Origin: Aeropyrum camini SY1 = JCM 12091
Lineage (GTDB): Archaea; Thermoproteota; Thermoprotei_A; Sulfolobales; Acidilobaceae
Direction: 5' to 3'
NCBI RefSeq assembly: GCF_000591035.1
Contig: NC_022521.1
Coordinates: 434,001-498,000 of the forward strand
DNA: 64,000 nt
Each line of letters starts with the position of its first letter. Positions within the stretch are counted from its first letter, which is position 1. The position numbers and the translations under genes are program-made. The notes below the pieces were generated by a model. It was not told the origin of the DNA and made no database searches. It worked only from the letters and a program-made list of their open reading frames with translations. Positions 7,962 through 16,837 of the stretch are shown piece after piece.

Positions 7962-8714
7962 TTGTCGTGCGCCGAGCTCTACTTCCTCGGTACTGGAGCC
8001 GCCGTACACCCCCGGAGGATGCAGTCCTCCCTGCTCCTAGACTATAGGGGGGCCGCGGTACTTGTAGACGCGTCCTGCGGGGCCGCCAACGCCCTCCAGG
8101 CCCTGGGATACCCTCCCGAGTCTGTGGGGGTGGTGTTTGTGACCCACGGCCACTACGACCACGTGTGCGGCCTGGGGCTACTGTCGTTCGTGAAGTCCTT
8201 CCGTGGCGGGCCTCCCCTAACCCTGTATACCCCCCCGGCCGCGGCGGGTGTTGTGAGGAGTGTTGTTGAGGCGGGGGTGAGGTCCTCGGCAAGGTATGGG
8301 GTTGAATACTCCCTCCTCCCTCTACAGCCGGGTGAGGAGGCGGGTGTCGAGGGGTTAATACGTGTTAGGGGCTACAGGGCGGAGCACACCGTGGAGGCCC
8401 TGAGCCTGGAGCTGGAGCTGGCTGGGCTCGGTTCCATACTTGTGAGCGGCGACACCAGGCCCACCGAGGCCTTGGCCTCGAGAGCACCGGAGGCCCTAGC
8501 TACAGTCCACGAGGCGACTCTCCCCTCCAGCATGGCCGAGAAGGCCGCAGTCACCGGCCACTCTACCGTGGGGGAGGCTGTGGGGATAGCCTCGAAATCG
8601 AGTCTAGGCCTCCTATACCACCTGACTCCGGAGAGCGAGGATGAGGCCCTGCAGGCCTCCAGGGGTACCAGGGTTATAGTTCCCCAGGACCTGCAGGCTG
8701 TGAAGATATGCTGA
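7962..8714 (+). CDS. RNase Z-like metallo-beta-lactamase hydrolase
   Basis: A 250-residue protein starting at TTG. It opens with FLGTGAAV, typical of the tRNase Z/ElaC clan, then the metal-binding THGHYDH near residue 60, SGDTRPTEAL near 165 (Asp ligand) and GHSTVGEA near 200 (His ligand). Archaeal RNase Z trims the 3' trailer of pre-tRNAs. The clan also holds phosphodiesterases and arylsulfatases, and the exosite arm of true RNase Z is not evident, so RNase Z activity is likely but not certain. It lies alone, with the AdoMet decarboxylase gene convergent downstream. Confidence 0.8.
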   Translation: MSCAELYFLGTGAAVHPRRMQSSLLLDYRGAAVLVDASCGAANALQALGYPPESVGVVFVTHGHYDHVCGLGLLSFVKSFRGGPPLTLYTPPAAAGVVRSVVEAGVRSSARYGVEYSLLPLQPGEEAGVEGLIRVRGYRAEHTVEALSLELELAGLGSILVSGDTRPTEALASRAPEALATVHEATLPSSMAEKAAVTGHSTVGEAVGIASKSSLGLLYHLTPESEDEALQASRGTRVIVPQDLQAVKIC

Positions 8715-8785
8715 GTGAGGAGTCGTCTTAAAAATATTGTGAGGGGCCGCGTGTGCAACCCCCCGGCGGCGCCGGGGGGCTTCTA

Positions 8786-9190
8786 CTATTCCAGGTGCCT
8801 CTCTGCGACCCCCTTCTCTACTCTAGCCGGCTTCAGGGCTTCCGCGAGGACCTCAAAGGCCCTGTGGGGGTTGGTGTGGCTGCCGCAGCTGTACACGTCG
8901 ACGGTTGCGAACCTGTACTCGGGCCATGTGTGCACTGTTATGTGGCTCTCCAGTATTATGGCGACGACGCTCACGCCCTCCCCGATCTTCCAGGACTTTA
9001 TGTCTAGAACCGTCATGCCACCCTCTCTGGCAGCGTCGAGTACCGCCTTCTCAAGCTTCTCAGGGCTCTTCAGGATCTCGGTGTTGGCGCACTCATAGAA
9101 ATTCCCGTACACGTGTAGGCCGAAAACCCTCATCTGCGCCCCCGAGCCGTTGGTCCTCGAGGACGGTATCTGAGCCAATAATGGTCTCAC
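8786..9190 (-). CDS. speH: S-adenosylmethionine decarboxylase proenzyme (pyruvoyl)
   Basis: A 134-residue proenzyme that cleaves itself at the Glu-Ser bond of [13 protein letters not shown] (about residue 80) to make the pyruvoyl cofactor; HVYGNFYEC near residue 25 and DVYSCG near 99 are further family motifs. AdoMet decarboxylation supplies aminopropyl groups for spermidine, matching SpeE at the right edge. Crenarchaea also carry a paralogue that decarboxylates arginine; the TWPEY variant favours AdoMet here, but this is not decisive. The GTG at 9190 sits inside its own GGGGGTGAG ribosome site, so the TTG at 9178 is the more likely start. Confidence 0.85.
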   Translation of the reverse strand: MRPLLAQIPSSRTNGSGAQMRVFGLHVYGNFYECANTEILKSPEKLEKAVLDAAREGGMTVLDIKSWKIGEGVSVVAIILESHITVHTWPEYRFATVDVYSCGSHTNPHRAFEVLAEALKPARVEKGVAERHLE

Positions 9191-9281
9191 CCCCTACATA
9201 AGCCCCGGTGTTTTTGAGGGCATTTAAGGGTTATACGAGCCGGCTTGCAACACAGAGTTTGATGCGGGTGCTGCATAGGCT

Positions 9282-10055
9282 ATGTCAAGCGGCGTCGGCA
9301 TAGTGACCAGGATACCCAGCGTCTCGCCGGCTACAAGCGCCGTGCTGCTTGACCACCCCGACGTTTATCTTAGGACGGTTAGAGGCGCCTCCACGATATA
9401 CGGGGGGGAATACACCGGGTCGCCGGGCTTCAGGTTCACAGTAGCGAGGGTTGGTGAGGCGAACCTTCTCATAGGCCTTATACCACCCTATCCGCAGGCC
9501 GTCGCCGAGGCCGTCTACGAGCTCTTCATACTCGGCATAAGGAATGTTATAGCTATAACGCGGGGTGCCAGGCTTGGCAGGAGGGGTGAGGAGGGTGAGA
9601 GGGTGGTGCTAGCCAAGGCAGCCATACCCCTGGACACCGTCTCCCAGAGAATAGCCCCTCCCGGCACCCCTCTCCTAGCCTCAGCCGAGCTGCTTAGAGG
9701 CCTCCTAGCATACGCGGAGCTGGGAGTACTGAAGGGGTCGGTGAGCCCCGGCACGACGGTGACCATGCAGAGCCTCAGGATGGGGTGGAGCTACGACGAC
9801 GCCGAGGAGTACATAGGGTTGAGGGATGTGAGGGCCGCCGACACGGTTACAGCCCCCCTCTACGCGCTGCAGTACCAGTTCGAGAGGCTTAACGCGCTCT
9901 CGGTCGTGGTGGCGGAGCGGCCCCTAACACCAACGCCCAGGCCTGTGGAGACTGACGCTAGGGCTCTGGAGAGGCAAGACGAGAGGGAGGCTGACCTTGT
10001 ATCAAAGATACTCATAGCCGCGGTCGAGACTATAAAGGCGGTGGCCGGAGAGTAG
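9282..10055 (+). CDS. Divergent nucleoside phosphorylase-fold protein
   Basis: A 257-residue protein. The stretch RGASTIYGGEYTG around residue 33, the following beta strand, and the helix ending ELFILGIRNVIAITRGARL around residue 90 line up with the purine/MTA/uridine phosphorylase fold, where the corresponding region ends in a Gly-rich phosphate site. The usual GTxGxL loop reads ITRGARL, and I do not find the MEMxxA ribose-binding motif of active enzymes. It may therefore bind a nucleoside without phosphorolysis, or be a distant active relative. It lies divergent from the AdoMet decarboxylase gene, whose pathway releases methylthioadenosine. Confidence 0.5.
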   Translation: MSSGVGIVTRIPSVSPATSAVLLDHPDVYLRTVRGASTIYGGEYTGSPGFRFTVARVGEANLLIGLIPPYPQAVAEAVYELFILGIRNVIAITRGARLGRRGEEGERVVLAKAAIPLDTVSQRIAPPGTPLLASAELLRGLLAYAELGVLKGSVSPGTTVTMQSLRMGWSYDDAEEYIGLRDVRAADTVTAPLYALQYQFERLNALSVVVAERPLTPTPRPVETDARALERQDEREADLVSKILIAAVETIKAVAGE

Positions 10056-10069
10056 CCGCGCGGCCCCCC

Positions 10070-11176
10070 TCAGCCGCCGTATATCTCCCTGGCCTTCTCC
10101 ACCTTCAAGCCCCAGGGTGTGGCGCCCACCAGCTTGTCCACGATCCTCCCGTCCTTGTAGAACACCAGTGTGGGGGTACCCTCCACACCAGCCTTGTTCA
10201 TCTCCAGCCTGGCGGCGGAGAGCTCCCTCTCCCCTATGAGGCTGCCCCATATGAACATTACTATGGGAACGTCAATCTCCCGGGAGGCCTGGAGCAGCTG
10301 CGGCCAGTCCCTATGGCAGTGTGGGCATGTCTTGCTATACACAGCCAGTATAGCGTCGCCCTGGAGCAGCTGCCTGAACTCCTCCGGCGTTATGTATGTT
10401 AGCCCGCCGTCCCTCAGCACAGCCAGCCCCTCCCTAACGTAGCTGAGGTTGCTGCTGAAACCGTCGGCGGTGCACTCCCACTCAACGCTAACCCCGGTGT
10501 CGGAGCCCGAGACGCTAGCCTCGACCAGGCTCTGGGTGTAGCGTATGGATAGTCCCCCGCCAACTATCCCGGCTTCGAAAGACTCTAGAATGCCGTCCCC
10601 CCTATAGACGGCCTTCACAGTCACGGTATAGTCGCCAACGTTAGCGTACCCCCTATAGACGTAGCCCCCGCCGTCTCCAGCCTCGAGCGACATCCTCATG
10701 CAGAGGCCCGATCTCCCCGGGGGTATGTAGACCGGAACAACGATCTCCTGCTGCCCGAGATACTCCTCCGGGAGGGCTAGGAGAGTGGTTGTCAACACTC
10801 CCTTCTCCGGCGTGGACGTCACCACAGGGTCCCCAGCCTCTAGCAGCTGGACCTTCACCTCGCTCTCGGGCCACCCCGGCTTGACAATGGAGACTGAGTT
10901 CGTAGCAACGTTGGTGCCGCTGGTGGACGTTGACGTCGACTCGTACACAAGCCTATCCCCCTCTGCAAGGGGTATTGTAAGTGTCACCGTGGGGAAGAGT
11001 CCCTGCGGCTCCTCTAGCTCGCCGCCCCCGCCGCCGGAGGAGCTTGAGCCTCCCCCAGCTGGGGCTGTCAGGCCGAAGCCCTGGAAGACCACTACAAACG
11101 TCGACGCTACCATAACCAGGCCGAGGAAAACGCCTATAACTAGCCTAGCGTTCAACCCGATACTCCCAACCACCAC
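10070..11176 (-). CDS. Membrane-anchored protein with C-terminal thioredoxin-like domain
   Basis: About 368 residues if started at GTG 11176; the frame is open to 11212. A single hydrophobic helix (roughly residues 12-35) is followed by a Gly/Ser linker, a beta-rich domain of some 210 residues unlike anything I recognise, and a thioredoxin-fold domain with a KTCPHCHRDW active site near residue 285 and a cis-Pro segment EGTPTLVFY near 335. The layout places the CPHC dithiol outside the cell, suggesting disulfide exchange on secreted proteins. A TATA-like GCTTAAACC (11191-11199, minus strand) lies close before the start, implying little or no leader. Confidence 0.75.
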   Translation of the reverse strand: MVVGSIGLNARLVIGVFLGLVMVASTFVVVFQGFGLTAPAGGGSSSSGGGGGELEEPQGLFPTVTLTIPLAEGDRLVYESTSTSTSGTNVATNSVSIVKPGWPESEVKVQLLEAGDPVVTSTPEKGVLTTTLLALPEEYLGQQEIVVPVYIPPGRSGLCMRMSLEAGDGGGYVYRGYANVGDYTVTVKAVYRGDGILESFEAGIVGGGLSIRYTQSLVEASVSGSDTGVSVEWECTADGFSSNLSYVREGLAVLRDGGLTYITPEEFRQLLQGDAILAVYSKTCPHCHRDWPQLLQASREIDVPIVMFIWGSLIGERELSAARLEMNKAGVEGTPTLVFYKDGRIVDKLVGATPWGLKVEKAREIYGG

Positions 11177-11289
11177 ATTGTCTAGGGGGAGGTTTAAGCT
11201 TGAGCACCACACGCGGGGGTTCTGTGGTGTATGGGATATTAGCTTAAGGCTGCGTAAGATAGAACTGTTTGGGGGAGAGTGCTGGGGCT

Positions 11290-12369
11290 ATGGGCGCCGC
11301 GGCCGCGGTCAGGCTGAAGAGGGCTAGGGGCAGGCTGCTGGGAGACCCGTTCAAGGCCCTCCTAGCGGGCTCTAGAGGCGTCTGGATGGCCCGGGGGTGT
11401 GACCTGTGCTTCCCAGGCCGGAAGGCGGTTGTGTTCGTGACAGGCCTCTGCGACGACTCCTGCTTCTACTGCCCAGTTAGCAGGGCCAAGCTTGGGAGGG
11501 ACGTGTTCTATGTTAACGAGGTCCCCGTGTCTAGTGTTTGGGAGGCGGTGTCCGAGGTCCTGAGGACAGGCGCCTCGGGGGCTAGCCTCACAGGCGGAGA
11601 CCCCCTGGTGGCGCTCCACAGGACCCTCGAGGTGGCGGAGGCGTTTAAGTCGGAGCTGGGGAGGGGGTTCCATATACACCTCTACACGAGCGGCCGGAGG
11701 ATGACCCCGGAGGTTGCCAGGGCTCTCTGGCGCGCCGGTGTAGACGAGGTGAGGATACACCCCACGGAGAGGAGCCTTCTCTCGAGGGTTGAGATGGTTA
11801 AGAGGTATACAGGTATGAGCGTGGGGGTTGAGATGCCCATAGCCCCCGGGCTGGAGGGGCTGGCTATCGAGGCTGTTAAGACTGTAGAGGCCGCTGGCGG
11901 CGGCTTCGTTAACCTGAACGAGATGGAGATAGTGGAGCCCAACGCGAGAGCCCTCCTAGCCCGCGGGTATACAGAGAGTGGTGAGAGGCCCTTCACCGTT
12001 AGAGGAGCCCTCGAGGCCGCCCTGAGGGTTTTGAGGTGGGCGGCGGAGAACAGCAGTGTGCCCGTCCACTTCTGCCCCGCCAGCTTCAAAGACTCTATAC
12101 AGACCGGCAACAGGCTGAGGTCCTCAGCAGCCAGAGACGCATACTGGTATGAGGAGCCGACCAGCCACGGAACCCTTGTGTGGGGGGAGGTCAGGGGTTC
12201 CACCGCCCCCACAGGCTTGGGGGAGGAGAGGGGCGGGGTTGTAATGCTGCCGCCGCGGGAGGACCTCCTCAAGACCGTTGTAAGGCTGTATGGGGGTGAA
12301 GCCTACATAGTGGAGGCCCATCCAACCCCCTCCAGGACCCCAATAGTATCCGAGAGGAGGATAGCCTAG
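11290..12369 (+). CDS. Radical SAM protein
   Basis: About 359 residues from ATG 11290; an in-frame TTG at 11269 precedes the likely ribosome site GGGGGAGAG. The cluster motif CDDSCFYC near residue 50 binds the 4Fe-4S and AdoMet, and SLTGGDPL near 98 is the GGE-like AdoMet contact. Two more cysteines lie upstream in CDLC near residue 36. The TIM-barrel part resembles pyruvate-formate-lyase-activase-type archaeal proteins of unknown substrate. A TATA-like AGCTTAAGG is at 11241-11249. The next gene begins 20 bases downstream and is probably cotranscribed. Confidence 0.82.
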   Translation: MGAAAAVRLKRARGRLLGDPFKALLAGSRGVWMARGCDLCFPGRKAVVFVTGLCDDSCFYCPVSRAKLGRDVFYVNEVPVSSVWEAVSEVLRTGASGASLTGGDPLVALHRTLEVAEAFKSELGRGFHIHLYTSGRRMTPEVARALWRAGVDEVRIHPTERSLLSRVEMVKRYTGMSVGVEMPIAPGLEGLAIEAVKTVEAAGGGFVNLNEMEIVEPNARALLARGYTESGERPFTVRGALEAALRVLRWAAENSSVPVHFCPASFKDSIQTGNRLRSSAARDAYWYEEPTSHGTLVWGEVRGSTAPTGLGEERGGVVMLPPREDLLKTVVRLYGGEAYIVEAHPTPSRTPIVSERRIA

Positions 12370-12388
12370 GGGCTTGGGGTGACGCCGC

Positions 12389-12826
12389 GTGTCTGGATCA
12401 AGCCTCGACGAGGCCGCCCTCCTGGTCGAGGAGCTGCAGGGCGCCTTCGACTTCGCGGGGGTAGAGAGGTTCGACGTGGGGGGGCTAGACGTTACCGTGC
12501 TGGACGCTGGCATCATATCCGGCAGGAGGGTTATCGTGGTGGTCCTCCCGGAGGGGTCAAAAATAGGCATATGGTCCTCCCGGAGGGCTGTCGCCGCGGG
12601 CCTCGCAATGGGAGGGGGGAGGGATACCCTCATAATTATATATAGTAGGAGGGGTAGGATAGGGAAGGCCGGCTACCTCTATCTAGGATACCTGGCCCAT
12701 AGCCACGGGTTCGACGTTGTAGTGGTCAACGGGGGGCCCAGAGAGGTTAGGGACGTGCTGGACATGCTATCCAAAACGGGTAGGGTTGTGGTTAGGGAGG
12801 ATAAACTATATCCCGTTAGGCCTTAG
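12389..12826 (+). CDS. Conserved hypothetical protein
   Basis: A 145-residue protein starting at GTG shortly after the radical SAM gene. It is predicted to be soluble and alpha/beta, with hydrophobic strands such as [15 protein letters not shown] and DVVVVNGG alternating with helices, in the manner of a nucleotide-binding or nuclease-like fold. No catalytic motif is recognised. Its stop overlaps the stop of the convergent ppsA gene by four bases. Codon use matches its neighbours. Function is unknown; coupling to the radical SAM enzyme is inferred only from position. Confidence 0.65.
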   Translation: MSGSSLDEAALLVEELQGAFDFAGVERFDVGGLDVTVLDAGIISGRRVIVVVLPEGSKIGIWSSRRAVAAGLAMGGGRDTLIIIYSRRGRIGKAGYLYLGYLAHSHGFDVVVVNGGPREVRDVLDMLSKTGRVVVREDKLYPVRP

Positions 12827-15288
12827 ACCCTGGATAGCCTGGAGCCCAGCTCCTCCAGCCTCTCCAGCATTATCCTCCTCTCTATACTGGCCACCTGCCT
12901 CCTCACCCTCACAACAGCGTCTGGGTTGACGCTTATCGAGTCTATACCCCTCCTCACCAGGAACTCGACGAGCTCGGGGTACACGCTGGGCCCTTGGCCG
13001 CATATGCTCACGGTGGCCCCCTGGCTGTGCGCCTTCTCTATCAGTATCTCGATGGACCTGAGTACCGCGGGGTCCCTCTCGTCGAAGTAGCCCATCTTCG
13101 CTAGGAACCCGCTGTCCCTGTCAACGCCTAGAACCAGCTGGGTTAGGTCGTTGCTGCCTATGCTGAACCCGTCCACCATCTTGGCGAACTCGTCGGCCAG
13201 GAAGACTGTGCTTGGCACTTCAACCATTATCCACACCTTAAAGTCTCTCCCGCGGGAGAGCCCCTCCTCCTCCATTATCCTCAGCGCCTTCTCCAGCTCC
13301 CACGTGGTCCTGACGAACGGGAACATAACCCACACATTCTTAAGGCCCCACTCCTCCCTAACCTTCTTTATAGCCCTGACCTCCAGCCTGAAGGCGGGCT
13401 CGTAGTTGGGGTGTATATACCTGGAGACTCCTCTCCAGCCTATCATCGGGTTCCTCTCGTCGAGCGTCTCATACTTCTCGCCCCCCTTAAGCCTCCTGTA
13501 CTCGTTGGTCTTGAAGTCGCTGAACCTTACAACCACAGGCCTGGGGTATATGGCGCTGGCTACCTTGGCCACACCCTCAGCCAGCTTGTCTATGAAGTAC
13601 ACGCCCCTACCCTGCTCTATAAGGTACATCGGGTGGTAGCCTATCCAGCTGGAGATTATGAACTCTATCCTCATCAGTCCTATGCCCTCGAAGGGGAGGT
13701 GCTTGTACCTGTCTATCTCCTCGGGGTGGCCCAGGTTCATGTAGATCTTGGTGGCGGTTACGGGGTAGACCTCGGAAAGTATCTCGGCCGCCACCGCGCC
13801 CAGCTCAGGCCTAGCCTCCTCCTCCCTAGCCTCCTCCTCGGTTTTGACTGCGCCAGCGTATACCACGCCCCTGCTACCGTCGACGGTAACCAGCATCCCG
13901 TCTTTGAGCTTCTTGGTCGCGTCTCCGGTGCCCACCACCGCGGGTATGCCCAGCTCCCTAGCCACTATGGCGGCGTGGGCGGTCATGCCCCCCTCATCCG
14001 TCACTATGGCGCTGGCGAGCTTCATGTAGGGCACCCAGTCGGGGTCCGTCATCTTCGTCACAAGCACGTCCCCCTTCTCCATCTTCTTAGCAGCCTCCTC
14101 GACAGTCAGGGCCACCTTGACCCTTCCCGATGCAACGCCAGGGCTGGCAGGCACCCCCCTGACGAGGACCTCGCCCTCGGGCACCGCCTCCTCCGCCGGC
14201 TGCCCAGCCTCAGCCTCCTCCTTCTTCCTGGACCACACCGTCTCGGGCCTTGCCTGGAGTAGGAGTATGTTGTCCGGAGGCCTGAGCTCGAAGTCTATAG
14301 CCCACTCTATATCCATAGGCCTGGCGAAGTGGTTCTCAACTTTTACAGCCAGCCGGGCCAGCTCTTTCACCTCCTTCTCCGAGAGCGATGGGGCCTCCGG
14401 CCTTATCCCAAGCTTCTCTATAACCTCAGCCACCGCGGGGTGCCTCCTCCTGAGGTCCTCAAGCTCCTCCTCGCCCTCGGGTATCCTGATCTCGACGTTC
14501 TCGTTCAAGTCTGGATCGTAGAATAGAGCCTTATCCTTCCTGGACACCCTAGCCTCCAAAATCTCCAGGTCAGACTTCCTAACGACGAACCTGTCGGGAG
14601 TCACCTTACCCCCGACTATGTACTCTCCGAGGCCCCAGATCGACTCTATAACGATCTTATCCTCCTCACCCGTCACTGGGTGTATGGTGAACATGACGCC
14701 GCTGCTGCGGCTACTCACCATCTTCTGCACTACAACCGCCATCAACGCTGTCTCATGGTCTATGTTTAGGCTGTCCCTATAGCTGAGCGCCCTGGCCGTC
14801 CACAGGCTGGCCCAGGCTGTCTTAACCTTCTCGACAACCTCCTCCTCACCCTTAACGTTAAGGTAAGTCTCCTGCTGGCCGGCGAAGCTGGCCTCTGGGA
14901 GGTCCTCCACAGTGGCGCTGCTCCTCACAGCCACACGGGGCTCCTCAACACCGACCATGGTGCCCAGCTTCCTGTAGGCGTCAACTATAGCCCTCCTTAT
15001 ATGGGGGGGCATCGGTGTCCTCACGAACTTGCTCCTAATGAGCTCGCTAGCCTTCTCATACTCCTCCGGCCTACCGCTCACAATCGTCTCCTCAAGGACA
15101 TGCTTTATATAGCCCGCTATACCGGTCTCGAACACGAACCTCCTGTAAGCCTCACTGGTAACAACAAAACCGGGGGGCACGGGTATGCCCGCCTTTATCA
15201 TCTCACCGAGGCCAGCGGCCTTGCCGCCCACCAGGGGGACGAGGTCCTTGGAAACCTCGTCTAGCCAGAGGATGAGCCTCCTCTCCAC
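12823..15288 (-). CDS. ppsA: Phosphoenolpyruvate synthase
   Basis: About 821 residues from GTG 15288; the frame stays open to 15411 but the extra 41 residues are hydrophobic and unlike the family, which begins near [17 protein letters not shown]. PpsA makes PEP from pyruvate and ATP, giving AMP and phosphate, for gluconeogenesis. The N-terminal ATP-grasp part has [18 protein letters not shown], the swivelling domain has the phospho-His in [15 protein letters not shown] near residue 425, and the C-terminal PEP domain ends with SICGQGPS. Several TATA-like stretches lie upstream between 15297 and 15345. Confidence 0.95.
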   Translation of the reverse strand: MERRLILWLDEVSKDLVPLVGGKAAGLGEMIKAGIPVPPGFVVTSEAYRRFVFETGIAGYIKHVLEETIVSGRPEEYEKASELIRSKFVRTPMPPHIRRAIVDAYRKLGTMVGVEEPRVAVRSSATVEDLPEASFAGQQETYLNVKGEEEVVEKVKTAWASLWTARALSYRDSLNIDHETALMAVVVQKMVSSRSSGVMFTIHPVTGEEDKIVIESIWGLGEYIVGGKVTPDRFVVRKSDLEILEARVSRKDKALFYDPDLNENVEIRIPEGEEELEDLRRRHPAVAEVIEKLGIRPEAPSLSEKEVKELARLAVKVENHFARPMDIEWAIDFELRPPDNILLLQARPETVWSRKKEEAEAGQPAEEAVPEGEVLVRGVPASPGVASGRVKVALTVEEAAKKMEKGDVLVTKMTDPDWVPYMKLASAIVTDEGGMTAHAAIVARELGIPAVVGTGDATKKLKDGMLVTVDGSRGVVYAGAVKTEEEAREEEARPELGAVAAEILSEVYPVTATKIYMNLGHPEEIDRYKHLPFEGIGLMRIEFIISSWIGYHPMYLIEQGRGVYFIDKLAEGVAKVASAIYPRPVVVRFSDFKTNEYRRLKGGEKYETLDERNPMIGWRGVSRYIHPNYEPAFRLEVRAIKKVREEWGLKNVWVMFPFVRTTWELEKALRIMEEEGLSRGRDFKVWIMVEVPSTVFLADEFAKMVDGFSIGSNDLTQLVLGVDRDSGFLAKMGYFDERDPAVLRSIEILIEKAHSQGATVSICGQGPSVYPELVEFLVRRGIDSISVNPDAVVRVRRQVASIERRIMLERLEELGSRLSRV

Positions 15289-15296
15289 AAACAAAC

Positions 15297-15306
15297 ACCA
15301 TATAAA
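15297..15306 (-). promoter_or_regulatory. TATA-like element upstream of ppsA
   Basis: On the minus strand this reads CTTTTATATG, a strong archaeal TATA match, but it is only about 10-15 bases from the preferred GTG start. A second candidate, CTTATATACTTTATT near 15331-15345, has better spacing and would leave a leader of roughly 25-30 bases. Which one is used cannot be decided here. Confidence 0.4.
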
Positions 15307-15511
15307 AGGTGTTAACCCAGGAGGTAAATGAATAAAGTATATAAGCAGGACATGTATTCTCACATATCCTACACGCAAAAGAACCCGGGTAGATAAGGCA
15401 AAGATACGCAAACCACGGCGGCTATCAGCTCTAGCGTAACAGTAATACCATCACCCGGCATCCGCGAGTGTTAAGCTGGCGGCCAGCTTCTACAGCATCC
15501 TACCGTGGCTG

Positions 15512-15691
15512 CTACGGCACTGCGGGGAGGAATATGTGGGCGGCTGCAACTAGCGCCGAGACAAGGACGGCTGCTCCCACTACAATGGTGGGGCTCACCT
15601 TTATCTTCCCCTCATACTCCTCGTAGAAGGACAGCAGCCCCGCGGCTGTGACGGGTGCGGCCCTCCTCTCCCTCCTCCTCCTGACTGACAA
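15512..15691 (-). CDS. secG: Preprotein translocase SecG/Sec61-beta subunit
   Basis: A 59-residue protein starting at TTG 15691, well inside a longer open frame. It has the archaeal Sec61-beta layout: a basic head (SVRRRRERR), the conserved AAGLLSFYEE stretch, a short turn KIKVSPT, and one C-terminal transmembrane helix of about 24 residues. The subunit sits beside SecY and SecE in the protein-conducting channel. It is the last gene of a minus-strand run behind TiaS and a membrane protein. Assignment rests on length and layout, which are distinctive. Confidence 0.88.
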   Translation of the reverse strand: MSVRRRRERRAAPVTAAGLLSFYEEYEGKIKVSPTIVVGAAVLVSALVAAAHIFLPAVP

Positions 15692-15783
15692 GCCTCTACA
15701 TACCCCCGGGATCTCCCACATGTACCGTAATGTGCGGGGGGTTAAATCTCCCGCCGCCCCCTTCCAGCAGGTTTCCCCCGCGG

Positions 15784-16833
15784 CTAGGACGGTTTTAGGC
15801 TGGCTGAGGATAGTATGGGTAGCGGGTCCCCCGACACCGATTTCAGTATACACACGGCCTTCACCTCCTCGAGGCCAGATACTACTGTGACCCTTGTCTC
15901 GAACCCTGTGAACTCCGCGTTAACCCCTATAGTTGCGCTTCCAACGTCTATGGTGTAGAGGTAGGTTAGGTTGTCCATGTCGAATACCGTGGTGTACACG
16001 GTCTTGCCCGGTGCCACAGGCTTCCTGGTTGACATGCACTCGTAGCTTCCCGAGGGGAGTACCACGTCCTCGCTAAGCTGCTCCTGAACATCTACTATAT
16101 TGAACCTGGCCTCAGGCTTAGCGTCAACGTTTGCAAAGGATATTCCAAGCTCAACTGTTGAGCCGCCGCAGTCGAATTCGAGGGTTCCTCGAAGCATCTC
16201 CACCGAGGCCTCTAGGTAAACGTACACCATCTTACCCTGGGGGGCCTTCACCTCCGAAACCCGGCTTAGGTCTAGATCAACGCTTATAGAGCCCCCCTTG
16301 AAGCTCCTGCTACCCACCTTGGCAGGTATCTCAATCTCTATCCTAGGCTTCATATCCTCCTCCGGTTTGATGTTTATAAGTATAGAGTCGCTCCTGCTCA
16401 GGGCGAGAGCTAGCACCTGCTTAACGGTAACCGGCCCTTCAACCCCGCTCCCCACAACCCCCTGTAAAACACAACCCGGCCTCAAACCGTCAACGTCTAT
16501 GAACCCCTTTTCTACGGCTTTTGCAGGCGCTGGCAGCGGTAGGGGGTACGGCCTCTCCTCAACCAGGTAGATCATCACACCCCCCTCAACTGGCTCCAAG
16601 GCTATGGTGTAGCCCTGGGAGGGGGTTCTCACCAGCATGTAGCCCTCGCCCCTCTCCAAAACTGGCTCCACACTATAGCTCAGCTTGCCCCCGCTAACGC
16701 CTAGCAAGATCACGTCGCTCTCGGGGGCGTAGCTGGGCTCGACTATTAAAAGGATGCTGTATGCTATAACGGCGAGTATTATGAGTGTGAGAAGAACGTT
16801 AGTGGCCCTGCCGAAGACCTCCTGCACACTCAT
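15784..16833 (-). CDS. Membrane-anchored extracellular protein, unknown function
   Basis: A 349-residue protein with one N-terminal helix (about residues 13-32) and a long beta-rich remainder expected to lie outside the cell. Cysteines occur at roughly residues 127, 230, 270 and 335 and could form disulfides, which are common in hyperthermophile surface proteins. No catalytic motif or named domain is recognised. The start is ATG, only four bases after the tiaS stop, so it is probably cotranscribed with tiaS and secG. Any link to secretion or tRNA modification is positional only. Confidence 0.72.
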   Translation of the reverse strand: MSVQEVFGRATNVLLTLIILAVIAYSILLIVEPSYAPESDVILLGVSGGKLSYSVEPVLERGEGYMLVRTPSQGYTIALEPVEGGVMIYLVEERPYPLPLPAPAKAVEKGFIDVDGLRPGCVLQGVVGSGVEGPVTVKQVLALALSRSDSILINIKPEEDMKPRIEIEIPAKVGSRSFKGGSISVDLDLSRVSEVKAPQGKMVYVYLEASVEMLRGTLEFDCGGSTVELGISFANVDAKPEARFNIVDVQEQLSEDVVLPSGSYECMSTRKPVAPGKTVYTTVFDMDNLTYLYTIDVGSATIGVNAEFTGFETRVTVVSGLEEVKAVCILKSVSGDPLPILSSASLKPS

Positions 16834-16837
16834 ACCA

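Noticed and set aside
13411-14262. Long plus-strand open frame of about 283 codons
   Set aside because: Antisense to ppsA, whose frame has all family motifs; the antisense frame is a by-product of codon bias.
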